The notes beneath the pieces were generated by a model. It was not told the origin of the DNA and ran no database searches. It saw nothing but the letters and a program-made list of their open reading frames with translations. A program made the translations under genes and the position numbers. Source: Phyllobacterium chamaecytisi (GTDB lineage Bacteria > Pseudomonadota > Alphaproteobacteria > Rhizobiales > Rhizobiaceae). Taken from it: 64,000 nt of DNA. This document shows, in pieces, positions 46,452 through 54,107 of the stretch. Each line of letters opens with the position of its first letter. Position 1 is the first letter of the stretch. The stretch covers positions 1 through 64,000 of the forward strand of contig NZ_JAIQWW010000019.1 in assembly GCF_020164455.1 (NCBI RefSeq), read 5' to 3'.

Positions 46452-47246
46452 TTACGTCGTGAACACGCGGCCCTTCTTCTGCCAGAGCCGCAACGCACTC
46501 AGTTTGCCTGTCGAGAAGGCCCCGGTATCGAGATTGAACCGCCTTCCTTCCTGGCGGGGGGTTTCTATCGGCGTGTGACCGTGAACGACCCATTGCCGGA
46601 GCAGATGGGCGTTTTCAAAGAATTCGCTGCGGATGGAGACAAGGTCGTCATCTTTTTGATCTTTCAGCGAAAGGGTGGGCCTTATACCGGCGTGTGCAAA
46701 CAGAAAGCTTCCGGCGTTGATCATGATTGGCAAGGATCGCAGAAACTGTTTATGCCGGTGGGGAATTGAAGCGCGGATGGTGTCATCGAGCATTTGGGGA
46801 GTGCGGTGGATCACCCTCAGACGCTCCACGTCAATGCCGTAGGAAAGCAATGTCGAGTTGGCTCCCATGTGCCACCACCCCGACAGGGACAGCCGTTTTT
46901 CCAGATAGTCGAGCATGGCCATATCGTGATTGCCGGTCAGGCAGATGCGCTGGAAATCGGCATGCGGCTTGTGGAGCAGGTGCTCGATAACCTGGGCGGA
47001 GGCAGGCCCGCGATCGACATAGTCTCCCAGCATGATGATGAGCTTTTTGCCGGGCAGCCCAGCAGCGTCTTCGGTGATCATGCTTTCCAGTTCAAGCAGC
47101 TGATCGTAGCAACCGTGCACATCGCCGATCGTGTAAACGGCCATCTCTGAGATATCGATTGAAAGACGGCGTCTCGCGATCCGCGACGCAGGCCTGTCGG
47201 ACCTCAATAACCCAAGAAGTGTCTTCAATACTGGTTCCCCGCTCAT
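46452..47246 (-). CDS. PPP-family serine/threonine phosphatase-like metallophosphoesterase
   Basis: A 264-residue protein with the full metallophosphoesterase signature: GDVHGCYDQ near residue 42, GDYVDRGP near 73, GNHDMAM near 106, and later FAHAGIRP and VHGHTPIE. It is thus probably active with two metal ions. The fold covers bacterial PrpA/PrpB phosphatases and Ap4A hydrolases, so the substrate is open. AGGACC precedes the ATG. It ends 5 bases from the exoP stop, convergently; a role in dephosphorylating ExoP would be new and is only suggested by position. Confidence 0.87.
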   Translation of the reverse strand: MSGEPVLKTLLGLLRSDRPASRIARRRLSIDISEMAVYTIGDVHGCYDQLLELESMITEDAAGLPGKKLIIMLGDYVDRGPASAQVIEHLLHKPHADFQRICLTGNHDMAMLDYLEKRLSLSGWWHMGANSTLLSYGIDVERLRVIHRTPQMLDDTIRASIPHRHKQFLRSLPIMINAGSFLFAHAGIRPTLSLKDQKDDDLVSIRSEFFENAHLLRQWVVHGHTPIETPRQEGRRFNLDTGAFSTGKLSALRLWQKKGRVFTT

Positions 47247-47454
47247 TAGGTCCTGACCCTTAGCCAGCTATTACGATACGTACAAGCGAGTGTGGTGTCC
47301 AAGCTGGATTTGTCATCCTGGTTTTCGATAAATATGACGCTGAAAACAATGGCTTATAACGAATAAACGCGTTCAAATGCAATCTCTCCGGGCAGGCGGC
47401 AAGAGATGCATCATTCTGTGGGCTAATTGGCAATTTTGGGGCGGGCAGCAAAGC

Positions 47455-47487
47455 TTGGGGCGGCGATGGAGGTCATCGCCGCCCCAA
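47455..47487 (-). terminator. strong hairpin after the 47501 acyltransferase gene
   Basis: TTGGGGCGGCGATG (47455-47468) pairs perfectly with CATCGCCGCCCCAA (47474-47487), with a 5-base loop. It lies 13 bases past the stop of the minus-strand acyltransferase. There is no clear T run on that strand, so it may work as a stability hairpin or a weak terminator. The rest of 47247-47454 shows no gene. Confidence 0.7.
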
Positions 47488-47500
47488 CAAGCTATTCCGT

Positions 47501-49516
47501 TTAAAGGTTTTTCTCACTGGCAGGCTGAGATTTCACAGCACCTGCTATCGCCGGTTTCAAGATTGCGCGTTCGAGTGGCGCCGCCAAGGATTCGGCGTAG
47601 GCGGTGGCAATGTGGTGACGATCCCGGAACATCAACTTTCCATCGATCGTGGCATGGCACAGCGTGTCGCTGCAGAAAAATGATGTCATATCGACATATG
47701 ATGCATTCTGGATGCTGCTCACGATGCCTTTTTCAATTTTTGCATCACCCTCATTGAGCGCCGCAGCGCGTGGCGTATCGCAAATCGACGGGTCTCTGCC
47801 TTGCCAGAGAGCGCGCGCCACACATTTGTCCAAATACGCTTTGTGCGTTGGGACATCGCGCAGGAAAACGACCTTGATGCCTGCATCGACAAGCGGCTGT
47901 ATCGTTGACTTTATCCCGTCAGCCCATTGTCGCCTGCGCGGCGACAGTTCGGACGAGTCACTGATCTCCTCATTGAGATGACTTATCGAAAGCTGCGAGA
48001 TGATGACGAGCTGAGGCCTCATTGCGACCATTTCCTTGATCGCCAAATCTCTCCACTCATCGCACTCGGTGTAATCGCGTTTGAGTTTGATGGACCATGT
48101 GGTGACCCGCGTCGCCCGGCACGATGATTTGAGGTAGGTAACGAGGCGGATATCGTCTTTCTTGGCGATATCGATAAGAGGCGTCGACCAGTGATCGGCA
48201 TGTGAGTCACCGAAAAGCACGATCGTTTGACTGGAAGATTGCGACCCGAATATGCAAGGCTTCGGCTTGACCGTCTCGAGATCCAGCACGCAGCTTTCAT
48301 CCGTCGCGCGCACCGTAGACGGGCGTTCCGCTGTCTCGGCAATCATGCGTTGCTGCGACGTGATATTGTGCTTTGCAAGCGTCGCACTCGCGTAGCCAAC
48401 CGTGACGCCCGTCATCGTCAGCAGCGCGGCGAAGGCGAGGGAACGGCGAGTACTGGCCATGAGCCAAGCGTTCCTGCGTATGGGATTTTCAACGAAACGA
48501 TAGCTGAAAATCGACAGTGCAAGGGTCAGCAGCATGAGCAGAATACGTTGTACGCTGGTCAGATCAGGTACCAGCATCGCCGCATAGACAATGACCGGCC
48601 AATGCCAAAGGTAGAGCGAATACGACAGCTTTCCCACCCACTGAGCGGGCTTGACCGCGAGAAGGGCCTTTGGTCCGTAGGCGCTTTGGTGCACGCCGCC
48701 AAGCAGCACCATCACAGTGCCCATCGCGGGCACCAGTGCGATAAAGCCAGGAAAGGCATCCTGCTCGGATACGCGCAAATAGGCTATGGCGATCAATGCA
48801 AGGCCAATCCAGCCCATCGCCGGCGAATATTGAAACCGTTTGGCCCAATTGTTCAACAGCGCCATGGAGGCGAGACCGCCGATCGCAAATTCCCAAGCCC
48901 GGAGAGGTGAAAAATAGAACGCCCAAGGCTGGGAAACAACGGTCAGCCACGCGCAAAGCGCAAACGAAATAGCGGCTACGGCTGCCATCAGCAGAAACAC
49001 ACCATGTTTACCCGGACGTATCCGCGTAAACAGCAGGAGAAGTGCGGGCCAGGCGAGATAGAACTGTTCCTCGACCGATAGCGACCAGAAATGAATGAAC
49101 GGGTTGTTCGTGGCGTCGACAGCGAAATAGTCGAGAGACCAACGGATGAGCCACAGGTTGATTATATACGTCGAGGCGAACAGTGCTCCCTTGGAATAAA
49201 GCTCCTGCTCGGACGGCGCGAGGATAAAATATCCAGCCACAAGGGTAACGAGAATGACGAAAAGCGAGGCCGGAAGCAGACGGCGTGCCCGCCGCGCATA
49301 GAACGTCCAAAGATTGACCGTGCCGTGCTTGGCGATTTCCTGCTGAAGATGCTGGGTAATGAGATAGCCGGATATGACGAAAAAGATATCGACGCCGACA
49401 AAACCTCCAGGCAGTCCAGAATAGCCGAAGTGGAAGGCGATCACTCCAGAAACTGCCAGGGCACGCAGCCCTTCAATGTCCGGGCGGAATGTTTTTGATG
49501 CGGTGACGGCGCTCAT
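47501..49516 (-). CDS. OafA/YrhL-type acyltransferase with C-terminal SGNH domain
   Basis: A 671-residue membrane protein, second of its kind in the window. The acyltransferase-3 domain (about 8-370) starts RPDIEGLRALAVSGVIAFHF, with FVGVDIFFVISGYLI and the RFVENPIRR end motif. The SGNH domain (about 425-665) has VLFGDSHADHW, and a late DRHHIATAYAE catalytic-type block. It probably O-acylates a surface glycan, perhaps this exopolysaccharide. ATG 49516 (MSAVTASKTF) is favoured, with GGGAG upstream; ATG 49564 would add 16 residues. A TGC motif lies 79 bases upstream of the start. Confidence 0.87.
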   Translation of the reverse strand: MSAVTASKTFRPDIEGLRALAVSGVIAFHFGYSGLPGGFVGVDIFFVISGYLITQHLQQEIAKHGTVNLWTFYARRARRLLPASLFVILVTLVAGYFILAPSEQELYSKGALFASTYIINLWLIRWSLDYFAVDATNNPFIHFWSLSVEEQFYLAWPALLLLFTRIRPGKHGVFLLMAAVAAISFALCAWLTVVSQPWAFYFSPLRAWEFAIGGLASMALLNNWAKRFQYSPAMGWIGLALIAIAYLRVSEQDAFPGFIALVPAMGTVMVLLGGVHQSAYGPKALLAVKPAQWVGKLSYSLYLWHWPVIVYAAMLVPDLTSVQRILLMLLTLALSIFSYRFVENPIRRNAWLMASTRRSLAFAALLTMTGVTVGYASATLAKHNITSQQRMIAETAERPSTVRATDESCVLDLETVKPKPCIFGSQSSSQTIVLFGDSHADHWSTPLIDIAKKDDIRLVTYLKSSCRATRVTTWSIKLKRDYTECDEWRDLAIKEMVAMRPQLVIISQLSISHLNEEISDSSELSPRRRQWADGIKSTIQPLVDAGIKVVFLRDVPTHKAYLDKCVARALWQGRDPSICDTPRAAALNEGDAKIEKGIVSSIQNASYVDMTSFFCSDTLCHATIDGKLMFRDRHHIATAYAESLAAPLERAILKPAIAGAVKSQPASEKNL

Positions 49517-49594
49517 GGGCTTGTCGAAACTCCCAATTTCGGGAAATCTTCTACCGGGCAGCATAGGTAAATTTTGACGCGTTGCAACAATTTT

Positions 49595-49606
49595 TGCTGC
49601 GACGCA
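49595..49606 (-). promoter_or_regulatory. TGC-rich motif TGCGTCGCAGCA (reverse strand)
   Basis: Full match to TGCRNYGCASMA on the minus strand, in the promoter region of the 47501-49516 acyltransferase. A related GTTGCAAC palindrome lies at 49581-49588. Confidence 0.45.
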
Positions 49607-49632
49607 ATATTCTGTCCGGCTGAATTGGATGG

Positions 49633-50364
49633 TCAGGCGATGGTGCCCGTCCGGCGAAGGATGACGTTTTCTCCGTCATCAAAAGTGAAATCCCCGCGCT
49701 GGCGCAGGAATTCATCCGTTGCGGTCCGGCATCCACCGTAGTCGTGGTAGTCATCGATCAAAATGACGCCGTTCTGGCTCAACCGGTCCGCTACCTTGTT
49801 CAGGCAATACATGACCGGATCGTACCAGTCGCAATCGATATGGGCGAAGGCCATCCGCTCCATTTTGGCATTAGGCATTGTGTTTTCGAACAACCCCTTG
49901 TGCAAATCAACGTTCGAGCTGTCGACATCGAGGCCGTATTTCGCGAATGAGCGGCAGACATCATCGTAGAGATTGTCGCGATATCCGTAATATTCGTCGC
50001 CGCCGAGCCCCGAAGACTTTCCGCTTGCGATCTTCTCGTAGCGGTCCTTCGATTTCACGTCGTCCTTTTCCGAAGTGGGAGGAGGGATCATGCCGAAAAC
50101 GTCGAAGCCATGGAAGCTCCGCCCCTGGCTTGTCGCCGTCGTGGCGAGAACGATCGCGCTTCCGCCGAGGGCAACGCCGAACTCCGCCACATCGCCGGGC
50201 ACCCGCCGCTTCTGGATCTCACTCAATGCACCTTCAAGGCGCCTCAGCTTGCGTGGTGACAGGTATGTAAGTCGGTCCCGCCGGACCGATCGCGCCGTAT
50301 TGCTCAAAAGGGATTCGTCAATCACACGGCGGGCACGCCCGACAATAGCATGCATTCTAGCCAT
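49633..50364 (-). CDS. TylF/macrocin O-methyltransferase family protein
   Basis: A 243-residue SAM-dependent methyltransferase. AAGGAG lies 8 bases before the ATG at 50364. The SAM site VAEFGVALGGSAIVLA lies near residues 60-75. The metal-type acidic residues appear in HIDCDWYDPV and LIDDYHDYGG near 175-210, as in the Mg-dependent TylF/MycE-type sugar O-methyltransferases. A sugar O-methyl decoration of a cell-surface glycan is a reasonable inference from its place next to the acyltransferase and the exo genes. Confidence 0.82.
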   Translation of the reverse strand: MARMHAIVGRARRVIDESLLSNTARSVRRDRLTYLSPRKLRRLEGALSEIQKRRVPGDVAEFGVALGGSAIVLATTATSQGRSFHGFDVFGMIPPPTSEKDDVKSKDRYEKIASGKSSGLGGDEYYGYRDNLYDDVCRSFAKYGLDVDSSNVDLHKGLFENTMPNAKMERMAFAHIDCDWYDPVMYCLNKVADRLSQNGVILIDDYHDYGGCRTATDEFLRQRGDFTFDDGENVILRRTGTIA

Positions 50365-50574
50365 TACGTTCTCCTTCAGGGGTGGGCCCAGTGCTCGAAT
50401 CGTCTGCTCGCATATGCAACCGCACCAATAGCAATCGGTTGTGGTGATTGCATGACGGCAGGTCCAAAGGGCTGCTAGCGAAAGAGTCGGGCCGAAATTT
50501 GACCCTCGGTGCGCAAAGGGGAATTGTGAGGCGAAATGAGCCAATGGCGACGTTGTGCTGCCACTTCCCGAAGT

Positions 50575-51126
50575 CTAGTCGTCGAACTTCTCGTCCGGAT
50601 AGGCGCCCCAGATGTCCGACTGACGCATCCAGCCGCTGGCACCGCTGAACACGACGCGGCAAAAATTTCCATTGCAGGTCTTGAGGCTTCCCAGAACACC
50701 GGGCTGCACTTTGGCGACGATGCTCGCCGTATCGTTGGCACTGCGGTAGACGTTCAGCATCACGCCATCCTTGTCGCGCTGCCAAGGCGCGGTCATTGCC
50801 GTGCGCTTGCCAGACAGCAGCGACTGATAGACCCAGCCCTCCGTGCCCTCCGAATCCCGGATGCGCCGCCAATTATCGTATTCCTGCACTATCTCGACCG
50901 GGAGGCCGGATTTGAGAAACAGCCAGGTCACCGCGTAGTCGCGCCCAGGCCCTACGCGCAAATTGACGCGCCCCGGCTTCAGGCTGACGAAACGCGGCAG
51001 CGGCAGGCCGCTTGGGCCTATCTGCGCCGCAGCGGCGGCTCGTGCCAGCGCCGGCATGCCGAGTGGAATTGCCAGAACGATCGCAGCCGCAAAAGCAAAA
51101 AGGCGAAAATTTCGAATATTCAACAA
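50575..51126 (-). CDS. exported bacterial SH3-domain protein
   Basis: A 183-residue protein with a hydrophobic signal segment (about 8-30, ending ALARA) and two SH3b-like repeats: VNLRVGPGRDYAVTWLFLK with EGWVYQSLLSG, and MLNVYRSANDTASIVAKV with SGWMRQSDIWG. This is the DUF1058/SH3_4 arrangement common in rhizobia, thought to bind periplasmic targets or cell wall. The start is TTG at 51126 (or the next TTG), with AAGGA five bases before. It is divergent from the dehydrogenase at 51309. The function is unknown. Confidence 0.82.
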   Translation of the reverse strand: MLNIRNFRLFAFAAAIVLAIPLGMPALARAAAAAQIGPSGLPLPRFVSLKPGRVNLRVGPGRDYAVTWLFLKSGLPVEIVQEYDNWRRIRDSEGTEGWVYQSLLSGKRTAMTAPWQRDKDGVMLNVYRSANDTASIVAKVQPGVLGSLKTCNGNFCRVVFSGASGWMRQSDIWGAYPDEKFDD

Positions 51127-51308
51127 GTCAGTCCTTCATCGTCCCGGGTTTGCAACCGCCAAATTGCGGCCGAATGGAGAACGATCCCTATTTTTCTTTG
51201 TCTTCTGTACGCCGCCTTGATAGACAGGTGCAGAACGCCACGAGCAATTGCAGTTTGCAATGACTTGGTTAAAGAGGTCTCAATGCGGCGCGAATTGGGA
51301 GGGTAATA

Positions 51309-52307
51309 TTGGTGAGCAAAAAGCCTCTGGTCGTCATCACCCGCAAATTGCCGGATTCCGTCGAGACGCGCATGCGCGAACTCTTTGAGGCGCGGCTTAA
51401 CGTCGATGATCGACGGCTGACGAGGGCGGAACTGATCGAGGCTGTCAGCCACGCCAACGTTCTTGTGCCGACCATTACCGACCATATCACCGAAGAAATT
51501 ATCAGCGCAGCCGGTCCCAATCTCAAGCTCATCGCCAATTTCGGCAATGGCACCGACAATATCGATGTCGTGGCCGCCGCCAAACACGGCATTACCGTTA
51601 CCAACACACCCAATGTCCTGACCGAAGACACGGCGGACATGACCATGGCCTTGATGCTGGCCGTTCCGCGGCGTCTGGTCGAGGGGGCCTCGATCCTGCT
51701 CGACGATGGCAAATGGGAAGGTTGGGGACCGACGTGGATGCTCGGCCGCCGCATCTGGGGCAAGCGCCTCGGCATTGTCGGCATGGGCCGGATCGGCACT
51801 GCTGTAGCCCGCCGCGCCAAGGCGTTCGGTCTGTCGATCCACTATCACAACCGCAAGCCGGTAAGCCCGAAGACCGAAGACGAACTTGAGGCGACTTATT
51901 GGGAGAGCCTCGATCAGATGCTTGCCCGCATGGATATCATTTCGGTCAATTGTCCTTCGACACCCGCGACCTTCCATCTCCTCTCCGCCCGGCGCATCGC
52001 GCTGATGCAGCCGACGGCATTTGTCGTCAACACCGCGCGCGGTCAGATCATCGACGAGCATGCGCTGATCGAGCAGCTGGAACACGGCAAACTTTCGGGC
52101 GCGGCGCTTGACGTGTTCGAGCACGAGCCCGCAGTCAACTCCAAGCTGCGCAAGCTTGCAAGGCAAGGCAAGGTTGTGATCCTGCCGCATATGGGTTCGG
52201 CAACGCTCGAAGGCCGCATCGATATGGGCGAGAAGGTAATCATCAACATCCGCGCCTTCATCGATGGTCACCGCCCGCCGGACCGGGTCCTACCCCGAGA
52301 CCGGTGA
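51309..52307 (+). CDS. D-2-hydroxyacid dehydrogenase (glyoxylate/hydroxypyruvate reductase type)
   Basis: A 332-residue NAD(P)-dependent dehydrogenase. The cofactor motif is LGIVGMGRIGTAVARRAKAF near 157-176. The catalytic residues fit the family: Arg in NTARGQIIDEHAL, Glu in DVFEHEPAVN and His in ILPHMGSAT. It probably reduces glyoxylate or hydroxypyruvate, but this class is broad. The start is TTG 51309 or GTG 51312 with GGGAGGG just upstream. The last four codons lie inside a hairpin repeat element, so the extreme C-terminus may come from that element. Confidence 0.9.
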   Translation: MVSKKPLVVITRKLPDSVETRMRELFEARLNVDDRRLTRAELIEAVSHANVLVPTITDHITEEIISAAGPNLKLIANFGNGTDNIDVVAAAKHGITVTNTPNVLTEDTADMTMALMLAVPRRLVEGASILLDDGKWEGWGPTWMLGRRIWGKRLGIVGMGRIGTAVARRAKAFGLSIHYHNRKPVSPKTEDELEATYWESLDQMLARMDIISVNCPSTPATFHLLSARRIALMQPTAFVVNTARGQIIDEHALIEQLEHGKLSGAALDVFEHEPAVNSKLRKLARQGKVVILPHMGSATLEGRIDMGEKVIINIRAFIDGHRPPDRVLPRDR

Positions 52308-52439
52308 CAATCCACCCTGACGGCCATCTGATGCGGTTTTCTGCGCTTCCGGTGCTCACGGACGAATAAGTCCGCTGCGCTCCGGTTCTCGAAAAACCAC
52401 ACCAGCTGGACTCGTCAGGCTGAATTCTCAAACGGTCTC
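52297..52439 (+). repeat. hairpin repeat element, copy 5 of 5
   Basis: Outer arms GAGACCG (52297-52303) and CGGTCTC (52433-52439) pair, as do CCTGACG (near 52316) and CGTCAGG (near 52413). The left arm overlaps the stop codon of the dehydrogenase. The apical stem is CGGAC/GTCCG at 52359-52363 and 52370-52374, where other copies have CGTAC/GTACG: a compensatory pair change. Confidence 0.85.
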
Positions 52440-52446
52440 GCAGCAC

Positions 52447-52851
52447 CTAGCTCGGTGTAATTGAACCGTCACCGCCAATTGCTAGCTTTGTATCCACGAA
52501 CTCTCCAAATTCAGTGCGATCCAGCCGTAATGCCATCGGCGTTACGTGGCCCATCTCCTGTGCAACGATGAGACCGAGCAGCAGGATCGCGTCGGGTTCG
52601 TGCAGGATGAGCGCGGCCGGTGCGAGGCCTGCGCTGACCAGCTCCAGCAGCACGGCGGCAGCCGAGGACGAGCCGATGGTGCCGGGCAGGCACAGCACCT
52701 TGCCGCTGATCGAAATGCCATGCTGCGGATGGCGCACATCGGCAATCAGCCCGGTCTTCGGATTGACGCCGCCCCAGAAGCTGATCGGGGCGGTGAGCAC
52801 AAGGGCAGGCGCATCGGCAGGTTGACCCGCGACAAGGACTTCCGCCTTCAT
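52447..52851 (-). CDS. aconitase X swivel domain (small subunit)
   Basis: A 134-residue protein of the DUF126/AcnX swivel type: ISFWGGVNPKTGLIADVRHP, then GKVLCLPGTIGSSSAAAVLL, which is the phosphate/substrate-binding Ser motif of the family. The ATG at 52851 overlaps the stop of the large subunit. In two-subunit AcnX enzymes the pair forms one active site with an iron-sulfur cluster. Bacterial AcnX can be cis-3-hydroxy-L-proline dehydratase (family knowledge); other hydratases are possible. A longer frame upstream overlaps the large subunit gene. Confidence 0.9.
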   Translation of the reverse strand: MKAEVLVAGQPADAPALVLTAPISFWGGVNPKTGLIADVRHPQHGISISGKVLCLPGTIGSSSAAAVLLELVSAGLAPAALILHEPDAILLLGLIVAQEMGHVTPMALRLDRTEFGEFVDTKLAIGGDGSITPS

Positions 52852-54104
52852 GCCGCAACCTCGAACACCGGGCGGCCGAGAACGGCGCTTTCCACGCATT
52901 CGGCCATGGAGCCATAGATGACGCCATAGCCGGTATTGCCCGGCGCGTAGTGGGCGAACTTGCCGGAATTCGTCATCAGCACCGCGCCTTCGATATCCGG
53001 CAGAATCGGCGTGACCACGACGCAGGTGTCGGCGACGATGACGACGCCTGCTGCTTCCAGCGCCTTCCGGCGGCCATTTTTCTCTAGCGCGCCAAGCGTA
53101 TGACGGCCGGTGCAGGCATAAAGCGTGACCTTGAGCTTACGCTCGCCGATCAACGCTTCCAGCTGGTCGAACTCCGCGATTGACAGATGCGGGCTGCCGA
53201 TGGCGACGGCGTCGATACGATCCATGTCAAGCGCGGTGGAGAGGCGGCGGCGCGAATCCGCGATCATCCCGGCCGTGACTTTGATCACCGCCTGTGGCGG
53301 CTGATGATGCAGGGCGGTCGCAAGGTCCGGCGCTTCCGGGGTGACGCCCGCGACATGGAACAGGCCGACAGCGCCGGCCGAAGCGGATGCCGCGCCGAAT
53401 GCTTTCAGCGCGTCCTCGCCGGGGTGGGCGGCGACGCCCGCAACCACGCCGACCGCATCGCCGATCTCGCGGCCATATAGACTGCCGAGGATCGGCCAGG
53501 CGACCTCGGAGCCGAGGAATGCCGGATCCAGCCCGGACACATCGAAAACCACCGTGGCGCGGCGGTTTTCCGGCCGGTGCAGGCCGTAATAGGGCGCAAA
53601 GCCGGATATGGCGCAGGCGATATCGAGAAAATCGCCATAGCGGTTGGTGCGCGCGCCAAGCACGGAATTGCAAAAAACGACGGCATTGCTCTCGCCCCAG
53701 GCGACGTCGCTGCCCAGCGCAGGGCGATGGCCAGCCTGATAGGGCGCGCAGGTCCAGCTGGGCTCGCAGCCGAGCGTGCGATAGGCATCCATCATGCGCC
53801 GGGCCATGCCGCGCTCATGGGGTGGAAGACGGTTCTTCGAGCAGCCGGTGAGATCGAGCGAGCCGACATTCAGCGTCGCGCGCACCGCAACCTTGCCGCC
53901 GCCGAGGGCCAGCTTTTCCGCAAACAGCGTACCGCTATCGCCGTGATAAAGCGCGCCGTCAATATGCGCCGAGGCGATCGGGATGAGCGATGGCGCACCC
54001 ATCAGCCGCGCGGTGGCAGCGACGATGCGCATCGCCATCGCGGCACCTTCCCCGCGCGCGCCATTGGCAATCGCCTGCTGTTCGGCGGAAAGCGCGAGCG
54101 CCAT
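52848..54104 (-). CDS. aconitase X catalytic subunit
   Basis: A 418-residue protein of the AcnX catalytic family. Candidate iron-sulfur Cys residues are in CEPSWTCAPYQAG near 113-125, in FCNSVLGARTNRYG near 144-157, and in VVIVADTCVVVTPILPDI near 350-367; TNSGKFAHYAPGNTG near 375 is a conserved active-site block. The length fits the separated large subunit. It starts three bases after the ThiF-like gene and overlaps the small subunit by four bases: one tight operon. A likely activity is hydroxyproline dehydration. Confidence 0.9.
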   Translation of the reverse strand: MALALSAEQQAIANGARGEGAAMAMRIVAATARLMGAPSLIPIASAHIDGALYHGDSGTLFAEKLALGGGKVAVRATLNVGSLDLTGCSKNRLPPHERGMARRMMDAYRTLGCEPSWTCAPYQAGHRPALGSDVAWGESNAVVFCNSVLGARTNRYGDFLDIACAISGFAPYYGLHRPENRRATVVFDVSGLDPAFLGSEVAWPILGSLYGREIGDAVGVVAGVAAHPGEDALKAFGAASASAGAVGLFHVAGVTPEAPDLATALHHQPPQAVIKVTAGMIADSRRRLSTALDMDRIDAVAIGSPHLSIAEFDQLEALIGERKLKVTLYACTGRHTLGALEKNGRRKALEAAGVVIVADTCVVVTPILPDIEGAVLMTNSGKFAHYAPGNTGYGVIYGSMAECVESAVLGRPVFEVAA

Positions 54105-54107
54105 TCG

